Shown piece after piece: positions 30,588 through 38,859 of a stretch of 64,000 nucleotides of DNA (its first letter is position 1; each line of letters opens with the position of its first letter). The notes under the pieces were generated by a model, which was given only the letters and a program-made list of their open reading frames with translations, made no database searches and was not told where the DNA came from. The DNA is from Phycicoccus sp. CSK15P-2. GTDB taxonomy: Bacteria > Actinomycetota > Actinomycetes > Actinomycetales > Dermatophilaceae. The stretch covers positions 1-64,000 of the forward strand of contig NZ_JAFDVE010000009.1 of the NCBI RefSeq assembly GCF_016888005.1. The letters run 5' to 3'. Position numbers and translations under genes: made by a program.

Positions 30588-32374
30588 CACAGGTCCCTCC
30601 CCGCGATGACGCGGTCGATGAGGGCGGGCAGCGCTCGGGCGACGAGAGCGCTGTCGAACGGCGTCTGCGGGTGTCGGCCGGCGAGCAGGGCCTGGGCGTA
30701 CAGCGCCTCGACCGCCAGCCGCTGCAGCTCCGCGTCGCGGCTCTCGGCCAGCCGGCGGACCGAGTCGTTCCCGGCGTTGAGGACGAAGGACGGCCCGCTC
30801 GGGTGCGGTGAGGTCAGCGCCTCGAGGGCGACGGCCCAGGGGCCGTCGGCCGCATCGGCCACGGTGTGGCGGTCCCGTTCCCGGGTCGCGCTGTCGCCGA
30901 CGAGGAGAACCGACTGCATCGACTCGGGTCGGAACCGTCGCACGACGGGCTCGGCGTCGGAGCGGGCGAGGACGCTGCGGGCGATGTCCAGCAGTGCCGC
31001 GAAGGCCGACTCGTCGTCGGCGTCGAGCCGCTCGACGTGGGCCGTCAGCTCCTCGGGTGGCATCCGCCGGGACTCGGCACCCGGGGTGACGGCGACGTAG
31101 CGCTCGACGATGGCGCTGTCGTAGGCGTACCCGGCGTTGAGCACGGGGACTCCCTGCGCGGTCGCCACCGTGGACACCTGCCGGTAGTGCTCGACACTGT
31201 CGACATAGGGGATGACCCGGTGCTGCGCCGCGAACTCGGCGAGGGTCATCGTCCCGAGCGTCGTCTCCCACGGCAGGACCGACGCCACGACGTCGAGCAT
31301 CGCGTCGTCGGTCGCGGCCATGGCCTTCGCCCCCAGGTGGTGCACCGCGAAGAAGCGGTCGGCGCGCTGGCGGTCAGTGGCGGCGATCCGGACCAGCCAG
31401 GTGCGCAGCTGCTCGCCGAGGTGGTCCCGGGTCGCCGCCAGGGAGTCGTCGTCGCGCAGCGACTCGCGGGACGCCGTGAGGTCGAGCCCGTCGACATCGA
31501 CGACAGCCCGGACGAACGTGGCCCACGGTGGCAGGAGGTCGGGCTCCGCCTCGGAGACGAGCATCCGGCGCGCGTGGACCCGCGCCGTCGGACGGCCCGC
31601 GGACGCGCTGGGCAGGACGAAGGCGAGCCCCCGCAGACCGCTGGCGGGGTCGGCGAGCGCGACGACGTCGAGCGGGGTGAAGCCGAGCACCTGCTCGCAC
31701 CAGGCGGGCGTGCCGCGGAGGGCCGTGGGCCCTTCGCCCTCCCAGGGGAAGCGCTCACCCGCGACCGGGACCGGCCCGTCGGCGGTCTCCACGACGAGGT
31801 CGACCTCGAGGTGACGGGCGTAGGTGCGGGCCAGCCGCAGGACCGAGGCGGTGCGGAGCAGCTCGGCGGCACTGCCGCGCGGGGCGAGAGCGACGTCGGT
31901 GCCCCGCTCGTCCCGGCCGTGGGCCTCGAGGGTGTAGGCGCCGTCGTCCCGGCCCCGCCAGCGCAGGCCCTCACCGCTCCCGGCCGCGCGGGTCACCACC
32001 TCGATCTCGTCGGTGACGAGGAAGCACGACAGCAGCCCGATGCCGAAGCGGCCGAGGAAGGACTCCCGAGCCATGCCCAGGGCGTCGCGCTTGGTGGACG
32101 CGCCGATCGTCGCGAGCGCCGTGCGTACCCCGTGCTCGTCGAGCCCGACCCCGGTGTCGACGACGTGGAGACGGCCGTCCGGGGACACGTCGGCGGGCAC
32201 GATGCGGACCGCCCCGGGTGCCGTGGGGTCCTCCTCCCGGCGTGCAGCGATGGCGTCGACGGCGTTCTGGACGAGCTCTCTCAGGTACACCCGGGGGCTG
32301 GAGTACAGGTGATGGGACAGGAGGTCCACCACGCCCCTGAGGTCGACGTGGAAGCTCTGGTTCGCCCCGGTCAT
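30587..32374 (-). CDS. HSP90 family chaperone-like ATPase
   Basis: A 595-residue protein. The N-terminal GHKL ATPase has L-R-E-L-V-Q-N-A-V-D-A, D-T-G-V-G-L-D-E and G-R-F-G-I-G-L-L-S, as in HtpG. A middle domain follows with L-D-L-T-A-S-R-E-S-L, matching HtpG L-N-V-S-R-E. The C-terminal half is diverged and shorter than in E. coli HtpG (624). It belongs to the actinobacterial HSP90-like group and not to standard HtpG. TTCGAT ends six bases before the ATG (leaderless). The stop overlaps the TPR gene. Confidence 0.88.
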   Translation of the reverse strand: MTGANQSFHVDLRGVVDLLSHHLYSSPRVYLRELVQNAVDAIAARREEDPTAPGAVRIVPADVSPDGRLHVVDTGVGLDEHGVRTALATIGASTKRDALGMARESFLGRFGIGLLSCFLVTDEIEVVTRAAGSGEGLRWRGRDDGAYTLEAHGRDERGTDVALAPRGSAAELLRTASVLRLARTYARHLEVDLVVETADGPVPVAGERFPWEGEGPTALRGTPAWCEQVLGFTPLDVVALADPASGLRGLAFVLPSASAGRPTARVHARRMLVSEAEPDLLPPWATFVRAVVDVDGLDLTASRESLRDDDSLAATRDHLGEQLRTWLVRIAATDRQRADRFFAVHHLGAKAMAATDDAMLDVVASVLPWETTLGTMTLAEFAAQHRVIPYVDSVEHYRQVSTVATAQGVPVLNAGYAYDSAIVERYVAVTPGAESRRMPPEELTAHVERLDADDESAFAALLDIARSVLARSDAEPVVRRFRPESMQSVLLVGDSATRERDRHTVADAADGPWAVALEALTSPHPSGPSFVLNAGNDSVRRLAESRDAELQRLAVEALYAQALLAGRHPQTPFDSALVARALPALIDRVIAGRDL

Positions 32375-32380
32375 GCACCG

Positions 32381-32386
32381 ATCGAA
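32381..32386 (-). promoter_or_regulatory. -10 box of HSP90-like gene (leaderless)
   Basis: On the minus strand TTCGAT ends six bases before the ATG at 32374. The gap of 81 bases to the divergent sigma-like gene contains both promoters. Confidence 0.4.
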
Positions 32387-32455
32387 CCAGACGGGCGGAC
32401 TCCGCCGTGGCCCAGGCTCGCCGGGTGGCACGATGACGCCACGGAGGAGGTGCCC

Positions 32456-34228
32456 ATGGCGCGGCGGGATGCCGAGGCGGCCGACGAGGCGGAGGAGTTC
32501 GCCGAGCTGGCCGCCGCCCACGGAGGGCCGGCGCTGCGGCTCGCCCTCCTCGTGACCCGCTCGCCGGCCGTGGCGGAGGGCGTCGTGCGTCACGCGCTGG
32601 TCGGGCTCGCAGGGCACTGGGGCGAGGCGCGGGAGAGCGGGCCGGCCCACTGGTTGCGGAGCGAGGTCGTGCGGCGAGCCGTCGCCGAGGCGCTGTCGGT
32701 ACCCCCCGCGGACGGCGCGGAGGCCGGGGCGGCAGCCCCGGACCCGGACGACCCCGACGTCGCTGTCCGGATGACTCTCGACCGCCTCCCGCCCGAGCAG
32801 CGCGTGGTGCTCGGGCTGTCTCTGCTCGAGGACCGGACCGACCACGAGGTGGCAGCCGTGGTGGGTCGTCCGCTCGAGACCGTGCGCGCCGACCGGGTCA
32901 CCGCGGCGGCGGCGATGACCGCGGCGCTGACGGCCGCGCTCGCCGCGGGACCCGAGGACCTCTCGGAGGCGGAGCTCCGCGACCGGCTGGAGAGCGCCGT
33001 GCCCGAGCCCGTCGCTCCGGGGCTCGTCCAGGAGGCGTGGGAGAGCGCGGTGACACGCCGCCGCACAGCCCGCAGACGGGTGGTCGTCGCGGGAGGGGCA
33101 GCGCTGGCCTGGGGAGCACTGACCTGGGTCCTGGCACGTGAGAGGCCGGGCGGCCCCCGTCCGGAGCCGAGCCACCGCCCATCCGACGGCCGGCTGTCCT
33201 CGGTGGCGCTGGCCGGCGCGACGGTGCATCTCGCGCCCGCACCGGAGGACGAGGTGGACCTCCCCGCCTACCCGGACGCCGCCTCCCTCGCGCTGCCCGC
33301 CCGGCTCGGACCCGGTACCGCACGGCCGCTGCCGATCCTGTCCCCGGCCGGCTCGCAGGCGTCGGTGCGGGCGGTCTACCTCGTCCGGGTGGGGGAGGAC
33401 CGCTACCAGCCGGCGCTCCTGCTCCCGCGGCAGTCGCCGCAGCCGCAGGTGGTCGCGATGGCTCCGCTCCGGCCCACCGAGGACCCGGCGGGGAACGTGT
33501 CGGTGGCGCTCGGGCCCCGGACCGTCGACGCCGACCGGCACCGTCTCGTCTTCGCGCAGCCCGGAGCCGTCGTGGTGCTCGAGGTGCGCTCGGCCCGTGC
33601 GCGACGCATCGCGGTGCCGGACGACGCGCTCTCCGAGGCCGGCTGGGCCACGGACGGACGCACCGTCATCGCCCGTAGCGCCCGGTCGGGCTGGCTCGTG
33701 GACAGCCGGACCGAGGACGTCCGGCGCGCCGGCAACCCGGTGAACCCGGGCTGGGCGGACATCCGGGTCACGTCCGGTGCCGCCTTCGTCCAGCGGTTCT
33801 CGGGCAGCGGCCGCCTCGTGGAGGTGCGCAGGATGGAAGGGCCGGCGTTCGACGCGTACGGGCCGTCGGTGTCGAACACCGAGGGCTGGGCCTGCTGCGC
33901 GGGGTTCTTCGCGTCCGCACCGGAGGTCCAGGGTCGCGGTCAGGGTCTGGTCGCGGTGCAGGGCGACCTGCGTCCGCTCCCGCGCATCCTCGCGGCCCCC
34001 GCGGCGGACGCGGTGCCGCCGGCGGCGTACCGCCCGCTGGCGTGGGGACCCCGGGACACCGTGCTGCTCGAGTCCCGGTCCACGGACCCGGCCGGCGGGG
34101 GGCCGGTGGTGCGGGTGCTCGCCTGGGACGTCATCGGCGGACGGATGGCGTTCGTGGCCGATGTCGACCCGCCGGCACCCGAGGGTGCCGCCTTCGAGCA
34201 GGGGTTCAGCGGAGCCTGGTCGCTCTGA
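32456..34228 (+). CDS. Sigma-70-like N-terminus fused to membrane segment and propeller-like domain
   Basis: A 590-residue protein. Residues 15-80 resemble a degenerate sigma region 2 (F-A-E-L-A-A-A-H-G-G-P-A-L-R-L-A-L-L-V-T). Residues 108-155 look like region 4 (L-P-P-E-Q-R-V-V-L-G-L-S-L-L-E-D, then D-H-E-V-A-A-V-V-G-R-P-L-E-T-V). One membrane segment follows at about 208-225 after R-R-R. The remaining 350 residues have repeated beta-strand patterns (V-V-V-L-E-V-R-S-A-R, T-V-I-A-R-S) like a WD40/TolB propeller and should face outside. ATG 32456 has GGAGGAGG six bases upstream. Related ECF groups with C-terminal membrane extensions exist; whether this one binds RNA polymerase is unknown. Confidence 0.7.
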   Translation: MARRDAEAADEAEEFAELAAAHGGPALRLALLVTRSPAVAEGVVRHALVGLAGHWGEARESGPAHWLRSEVVRRAVAEALSVPPADGAEAGAAAPDPDDPDVAVRMTLDRLPPEQRVVLGLSLLEDRTDHEVAAVVGRPLETVRADRVTAAAAMTAALTAALAAGPEDLSEAELRDRLESAVPEPVAPGLVQEAWESAVTRRRTARRRVVVAGGAALAWGALTWVLARERPGGPRPEPSHRPSDGRLSSVALAGATVHLAPAPEDEVDLPAYPDAASLALPARLGPGTARPLPILSPAGSQASVRAVYLVRVGEDRYQPALLLPRQSPQPQVVAMAPLRPTEDPAGNVSVALGPRTVDADRHRLVFAQPGAVVVLEVRSARARRIAVPDDALSEAGWATDGRTVIARSARSGWLVDSRTEDVRRAGNPVNPGWADIRVTSGAAFVQRFSGSGRLVEVRRMEGPAFDAYGPSVSNTEGWACCAGFFASAPEVQGRGQGLVAVQGDLRPLPRILAAPAADAVPPAAYRPLAWGPRDTVLLESRSTDPAGGGPVVRVLAWDVIGGRMAFVADVDPPAPEGAAFEQGFSGAWSL

Positions 34229-34235
34229 GACGCCC

Positions 34236-35081
34236 TCAGCCCTCCCCGTCGCCGGTGGCGACCGGACGCCGGGGGTCCTCGATCCACTCGCTCCAGGAGC
34301 CCACGTACGGGACGGCCTCGACGCGGACGAGGTGCAGCGCGAGGGCCATCTGGGCCGCGGTGACGCCCGAGCCGCAGGACACCCCCACCGGCGTGTCGCG
34401 GTGCACCCCGGCCGTGGCCGCCCGGGCCCGTATCTCGTCCGGCGGGAGGAAGGTGCCGTCCTCGGCGAGCAGCTCGGTCATCGGCAGGTTCACCGAGCCC
34501 GGGATGTGCCCGGCGACGTGGTCGAGCGGCTCGACCTCGCCCCGGTAGCGCTCGGCTGCGCGGACGTCGAGCAGGACACCCGAGCGCGCCATGGCGGCGG
34601 CGCCGTCGGCGTCGAGCACCGGGACCGAGCCGGGTCGGACGCGGATGTCCCCGGGCTCCGGCGACGGCACCTCCGTCGTCACCGGGTGGCCGCCACGCAC
34701 CCACGCGTCGAGACCGCCGTCGAGCACGCGCACCTGCGGATGCCCCGCCCAGCGCAGGACCCACCAGGCCCGCGCCGCGGACAACGACGTGCGCTGGTCG
34801 TACACGACGACGTCGTCGTCCGCCGAGACTCCGCTGCGGCGCAGGGCATCCTCGAGTGTGGCCGGGTCCGGGAGCGGGTGGCGTCCGGCCCGGCCGGGCG
34901 GGCCCGCGAGGGCGGTGTCGAGGTCGAGGAAGGGCGCGCCCGGGACGTGGCCGGCGGCGTAGAGCTCGCGTCCGGGGGTGCCGGTGAGGGCGAACTGCAC
35001 GTCGAGGACGCGCACCTCGCCCCGGCCGGAGGCAGTGGCCAGCTCGTCGGCGGAGATGAGTGCGCGCACCCGGTCATCCAA
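34236..35081 (-). CDS. Rhodanese-type sulfurtransferase
   Basis: The 281-residue protein has two rhodanese domains. The first lacks a catalytic cysteine (D-Q-R-T-S-L-S-A-A); the second has the active loop C-G-S-G-V-T-A. C-G-S-G-V-T points to the 3-mercaptopyruvate or thiosulfate sulfurtransferase branch. D-V-R-A-A-E-R-Y-R-G and G-H-I-P-G-S-V-N-L-P-M are family motifs. The start is TTG at 35081 with GGGGGGA seven bases upstream; GTG 35069 is the alternative. Convergent with the sigma-like fusion. Confidence 0.88.
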   Translation of the reverse strand: MDDRVRALISADELATASGRGEVRVLDVQFALTGTPGRELYAAGHVPGAPFLDLDTALAGPPGRAGRHPLPDPATLEDALRRSGVSADDDVVVYDQRTSLSAARAWWVLRWAGHPQVRVLDGGLDAWVRGGHPVTTEVPSPEPGDIRVRPGSVPVLDADGAAAMARSGVLLDVRAAERYRGEVEPLDHVAGHIPGSVNLPMTELLAEDGTFLPPDEIRARAATAGVHRDTPVGVSCGSGVTAAQMALALHLVRVEAVPYVGSWSEWIEDPRRPVATGDGEG

Positions 35082-35122
35082 CCACCGGTCCCCCCGGACG
35101 TCCGGTGCGCGAGGATGGCGAG

Positions 35123-35854
35123 GTGCGCCGCGTCCGTCTCGTCCTCGTCCACGGGTCGCAGGTCAACCGTGCCGTCTGGACGCGGTACCCGGCCCTCCTC
35201 GGCCCGGACGTCGACGTCGTGACACCCGACCTGCCCGCCCACGGTGACCGGCGGGCCGAGACCTTCTCGTGGGACGCCGCGCTCGCCACCCTCGACGCGG
35301 CCGTCGGGCCGGACGACGGCACCCCGGTCGTCCTCGCGGGGCACAGCCTCGGGGGCTACGTCGTGCTCGCCTGGGCCGCCCGGAACCCGCACCGTCTGGC
35401 GGGCCTCGCGCTCATCGGGGCGTCCGGTGTGCCGGCCGGCCCGGGGGCGTCGGCTTACCGCACCCTGGCACGGGTGCAGCAGCGGCTCGGGGTCGACCGG
35501 ATGTCGCGCGGGATGGACCGCGAGTTCGAGGCCCTGCTGCCGCCGGCCCTCGCGGCCGCGATCAAGGACCTCGGCTACGGGTTCGACGGCATCCCGGCGG
35601 CCTGGTCCTCGGTGATGCGCGAGTGCCGTCCCGAGATGCTCGCCGAGGTCACGGCACCGGTGCTCCTGCTCAACGGCCAGCTCGACCAGCTGCGCGTCGA
35701 CGTCCGCCGGTTCCGCCGGGCGGCCCGGTCGGCGCCGTGGGTGCGGGTCGTCACCGTCCCCCGGGGCCTGCACGTCTTCCCGCTGACCCACCCGGCCGAG
35801 ACCGCCGCGGCGCTGTGGGAGCTGATCGCCTGGGCCGGTCGCCGCGCCGGATGA
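35123..35854 (+). CDS. Alpha/beta hydrolase
   Basis: A 243-residue alpha/beta hydrolase. Oxyanion motif L-V-L-V-H-G-S-Q-V-N near residue 7, nucleophile elbow G-H-S-L-G-G near residue 75, acid D-Q-L near 190 and catalytic H in G-L-H-V-F-P near 216. Substrate unknown. GTG 35123 is preferred because GAGGAT ends six bases before it; GTG 35105 is also in frame. It is divergent from the rhodanese gene. Confidence 0.85.
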   Translation: MRRVRLVLVHGSQVNRAVWTRYPALLGPDVDVVTPDLPAHGDRRAETFSWDAALATLDAAVGPDDGTPVVLAGHSLGGYVVLAWAARNPHRLAGLALIGASGVPAGPGASAYRTLARVQQRLGVDRMSRGMDREFEALLPPALAAAIKDLGYGFDGIPAAWSSVMRECRPEMLAEVTAPVLLLNGQLDQLRVDVRRFRRAARSAPWVRVVTVPRGLHVFPLTHPAETAAALWELIAWAGRRAG

Positions 35855-35914
35855 GCACGACGCAGGGGCGGCGATTCGGGGATCCGGGGCGCCCGCGCGA
35901 CAATGGGCGGCGCC

Positions 35915-37132
35915 ATGTCGCTCACAACCGCCACCCCGGTGCACACCCCGGTCCTGCCTCCGCTGCGGGTCGGGCGGCACGTCGTGGAGTCGCCGGTCGT
36001 GCTGGCACCGATGGCCGGCATCACGAACCGCGCCTTCCGCCGGCTGTGCCGCGAGTACGGCGCCGCGGGTCTCGAGGGCGGTGGGGCGTCCGGGGCGACG
36101 AGCCTCTACGTCGCGGAGATGGTGACGTCGCGGGCGCTCGTCGAGCGGACCCCCGAGACGATGCGGCTCATCTCGCACGATCCGGGAGAGTCGCCGCGCT
36201 CGGTGCAGCTGTACTCCGTCGATCCCGTGACCGCCGGGCTCGCAGCGCGGATGCTCGTCACCGAGGACCGCGCCGACCACATCGACCTCAACTTCGGCTG
36301 CCCCGTGCCCAAGGTCACCCGTAAGGGCGGGGGAGCGGCCCTGCCGTGGAAGACCGACCTCTTCCGCGGCGTCGTGCGCGCGGTCGTCCGGGAGGCGTCC
36401 GTTCACGACGTCCCGGTCACGGTGAAGATGCGGGTCGGGATCGACGACGACCACGTGACATACCTCGACGCCGGGCGGATCGCGGAGGCCGAGGGCGCCG
36501 CCGCGGTCGCGCTGCACGGCCGCACCGCGGCCCAGGCGTACTCCGGGCAGGCCGACTGGGACGCCATCGCGCGGCTCAAGGAGGCCGTGACCAGCATCCC
36601 GGTCCTCGGCAACGGTGACATCTGGTCGGCGGAGGACGCCCTGGAGATGGTCCGGCGCACCGGCTGCGACGGCGTCGTCGTGGGGCGCGGATGCCTCGGC
36701 CGGCCGTGGCTGTTCACCGACCTCGCGGCCGCGTTCGCGGGGTCGGACGCGCGCGTACGGCCCGGGCTGCGCGAGGTCACCTCCGTGCTGCGCCGACACG
36801 CCGAGTACCTCGTGGACTTCTACGACGGCGACGAGCAGCGCGGCTGCCGTGACATCCGCAAGCACATCGCCTGGTACCTCAAGGGTTTCCCGGCGGGGTC
36901 GACGGTGCGCAACCAGCTGGCCCTCGTCGACTCGCTCGAGGCGCTCGACCGGCTCATCGCCGGGATGGACCTCGACGCGCCGTGGCCGGGCGACCCGGCC
37001 GAGGGCCCGCGTGGCCGGGCGGGCTCTCCTCGGGTCGTCGCACTGCCCGAGAACTGGCTGCGTGGCCGCGATCTCGACGAGGCGCAGCGGGCACAGGTCG
37101 CCCAGGCCGAGCTGTCCGTCTCCGGCGGCTGA
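35915..37132 (+). CDS. dusB: tRNA-dihydrouridine synthase
   Basis: A 405-residue FMN enzyme reducing uridines in the tRNA D-loop. Motifs: L-A-P-M-A-G-I-T-N-R-A-F-R, D-L-N-F-G-C-P-V-P-K-V-T-R-K-G-G-G-A-A-L with the catalytic Cys, H-G-R-T-A-A-Q-A-Y-S-G and G-N-G-D-I-W. The DusB branch is inferred from C-P-V-P-K. ATG 35915 is preferred; ATG 35903 adds four residues. Confidence 0.93.
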   Translation: MSLTTATPVHTPVLPPLRVGRHVVESPVVLAPMAGITNRAFRRLCREYGAAGLEGGGASGATSLYVAEMVTSRALVERTPETMRLISHDPGESPRSVQLYSVDPVTAGLAARMLVTEDRADHIDLNFGCPVPKVTRKGGGAALPWKTDLFRGVVRAVVREASVHDVPVTVKMRVGIDDDHVTYLDAGRIAEAEGAAAVALHGRTAAQAYSGQADWDAIARLKEAVTSIPVLGNGDIWSAEDALEMVRRTGCDGVVVGRGCLGRPWLFTDLAAAFAGSDARVRPGLREVTSVLRRHAEYLVDFYDGDEQRGCRDIRKHIAWYLKGFPAGSTVRNQLALVDSLEALDRLIAGMDLDAPWPGDPAEGPRGRAGSPRVVALPENWLRGRDLDEAQRAQVAQAELSVSGG

Positions 37133-37179
37133 CCCGGCCGACCGGCCGTGCCCGCCACCGGGTGCCCCGTCGACCGGCG

Positions 37180-37217
37180 CCCGGAGAAACCGGGGCCGTG
37201 ACGCCGGTTTCTCCGGG
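37180..37217 (+). terminator. Perfect 14-bp hairpin after dusB
   Basis: CCCGGAGAAACCGG (37180-37193) and its exact complement (37204-37217) enclose a 10-base loop, 47 bases after the dusB stop. No T-run follows. It can act as terminator for dusB and for the pseudogene that ends seven bases away. Its left arm recurs in the hairpin at 38104-38159. Confidence 0.75.
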
Positions 37218-37223
37218 TCGGGG

Positions 37224-38041
37224 TCATGCGGCTCCGGCGACGACGTGCCTCAGCGCGCACCGAGGGCCACACGCCCGGCCGCGACCACGCCAGCCGCGGC
37301 TGCGCAGCGTCTCATGGACGTCGACGGCCAGACCGCACGGGTCCTGGTCGACATCCACCCACCCGGCCCGCATCGTGAGCCTCCCTGCACGCGCCGCCGC
37401 TCGGTCGCGTCGCCGGTCATGCGCGACGAACTCGCCCTCGTGGCCGAGCCGTCCGTCGAGCTCGAGCACGACGCCCCACTCCTCGTACTCGGCGTCCTGG
37501 CGCAGCCGGTTCCCCTCTGAGCCGGCCGGGACCTGGAGCCGGGCGTTCGGCAGGCCGTGACGGCGCTCGACGTCGCTGGACCCACCGGGCCGCGATGTCC
37601 ACCGCCTCGTGCCAGGACGTCCCCGGGACGTCGGCGAGGTCGAGCACCGTGTCGGCGGCGCCGGTCACCGGCAGGCCCCTCCGACGCGACGGCCGGAGGG
37701 TGCTCCGCTCCCGGTAGCGCGTCCCCGGAAGGCGCGTCACGGAGCGCCCCCCTCGCCACCCAGACCACGATCACCGGTGGCGGGTCCGGGCGTGTCCCGT
37801 GCAGATGTGCCGCGGCGTCGAGGGCGAGAGCGCAGCCCGGCCCGCCCGCGCAGCGCCGCCGCGTGCGCCCGCCCGAGCCGGTCCAGCGGCGGGTCTGTGC
37901 GACGTACAGGCATCGACCGAGTCGCGTCCACCGTTCGCTGGAGACGCGCCACTGTACGGCGTTCTCGGTGAGCCCGCGCGCGAGCGCCTGCTGCGTCGTG
38001 CACACGCCGTGCTGTGCCCTGACCAGCGCATCGAGATCCAT
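37224..38041 (-). pseudogene. Frameshifted AbiEi-antitoxin/DUF559 endonuclease-like gene
   Basis: Three frames together rebuild one protein. Frame one from ATG 38041 reads M-D-L-D-A-L-V-R-A-Q-H-G-V-C-T-T-Q-Q-A-L-A-R-G-L, the AbiEi-type winged-helix start. A second frame takes over near the C6 run at 37747-37752 (G-A-A-D-T-V-L-D-L-A-D-V-P). A third takes over near 37570 and gives the DUF559/Vsr-like end (V-L-E-L-D-G-R-L-G-H-E-G, then G-W-V-D-V and C-G-P-R-C). At least two frameshifts are needed, so it is a pseudogene unless sequencing errors occurred. Intact relatives occur in many copies in Actinobacteria. Confidence 0.75.
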
Positions 38042-38103
38042 CACCGGAGCATGCCCGAAGGCGGCGCCGCCGTCGGTGCGTCGTCCACAGGCCCCGTCGG
38101 CCC

Positions 38104-38159
38104 GGCCGACAGCGCCCGGAGAAACCGGCGTCACCACCCGGGTTTCCGGCGGCGCTGTC
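38104..38159. repeat. Long hairpin sharing a 17-bp repeat with 37177-37193
   Basis: CCGACAGCGCC (38104-38114) pairs exactly with GGCGCTGTCGG (38149-38159), with a second stem GAAACC/GGTTTC inside. GCGCCCGGAGAAACCGG at 38110-38126 is also found at 37177-37193, so the same motif lies on both sides of the pseudogene. Confidence 0.75.
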
Positions 38160-38183
38160 GGTGCGGTACGGGATGCTGCGACA

Positions 38184-38849
38184 GTGAGCGACATCGGGAC
38201 GCCGGGCGGTACCGCCGAGCAGCCGGCGCTGTTCTTCGCCGACGGGGCCGAGTTCGGGCGCTGGCTCGCGGCGCACCACGACACGGCCGGCGAGCTGTGG
38301 ATGGGCATCTACAACAAGGCCTCCGGCAAGGGCGGCATCACGTGGCCCGAGGCCGTCCGCGAGGCCCTGTGCTGGGGTTGGATCGACAGCCACGTCGAGC
38401 GGGTCGACGACTCCGCCCGCCGTCAGCGCTGGACCCCGCGGCGGAAGGGCAGCACGTGGAGCGCGGTCAACGTCAAGGCCGTCGAGGAGCTCACCGCCGA
38501 GGGCCGGATGCAGCCGAGCGGCCTGGCGGCCTTCGCGGGCCGCCGGGAGGACCGCACCGGCGTCTACTCCTTCGAGCGCCCGGACGAAGGTCTGACACCC
38601 GAGCACGAGGCCGCCCTGCGCGCCGATGCCGCAGCCGCGGCCTTCTGGGACGCCGCCACTGCGGGCTACCGCAAGATCGTCGCGCACTGGGTCGCGGGGG
38701 CGAAGCAGCAGACCACCCGCGACCGCCGCCTCGCCCAGCTCGTGGAGGACTCCGCCGCCGGTCGGCTCGTGAAGTTCCAGCGCTACGGCGACGAGCCGGC
38801 CTGGCTGGCCCGAGCCGCCGCTGCGGCTGCCGCAGCACGGGGGTCGTAG
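38184..38849 (+). CDS. YdeI/OmpD-associated family protein
   Basis: A 221-residue protein with the YdeI pattern: E-L-W-M-G-I-Y-N-K-A-S-G-K-G-G-I-T-W-P-E-A-V-x-E-A-L, then C-W-G-W-I-D-S and R-F/W-T-P-R-R-K-G-S-T-W-S. The role of the family is not settled; some members are linked to stress or antimicrobial tolerance. The C-terminal helical part has G-Y-R-K-I-V and a closing Ala-rich stretch. The GTG start lies just after the hairpin. Followed by dgt after 10 bases. Confidence 0.85.
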   Translation: MSDIGTPGGTAEQPALFFADGAEFGRWLAAHHDTAGELWMGIYNKASGKGGITWPEAVREALCWGWIDSHVERVDDSARRQRWTPRRKGSTWSAVNVKAVEELTAEGRMQPSGLAAFAGRREDRTGVYSFERPDEGLTPEHEAALRADAAAAAFWDAATAGYRKIVAHWVAGAKQQTTRDRRLAQLVEDSAAGRLVKFQRYGDEPAWLARAAAAAAAARGS

Positions 38850-38852
38850 GCT
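38847..38852 (+). promoter_or_regulatory. -10 box of dgt (leaderless)
   Basis: TAGGCT, overlapping the stop codon of the YdeI-type gene, ends seven bases before the dgt GTG. Confidence 0.4.
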
Positions 38853-38859
38853 CGCCCGC

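Noticed and set aside
30866-32455. Plus-strand frame running into the sigma-like gene
   Set aside because: It is antisense to the HSP90-like gene. The true start is ATG 32456 with GGAGGAGG.
37224-38041. Two or three separate small genes in place of one pseudogene
   Set aside because: The three frames supply successive, non-overlapping parts of one known AbiEi/DUF559 layout.
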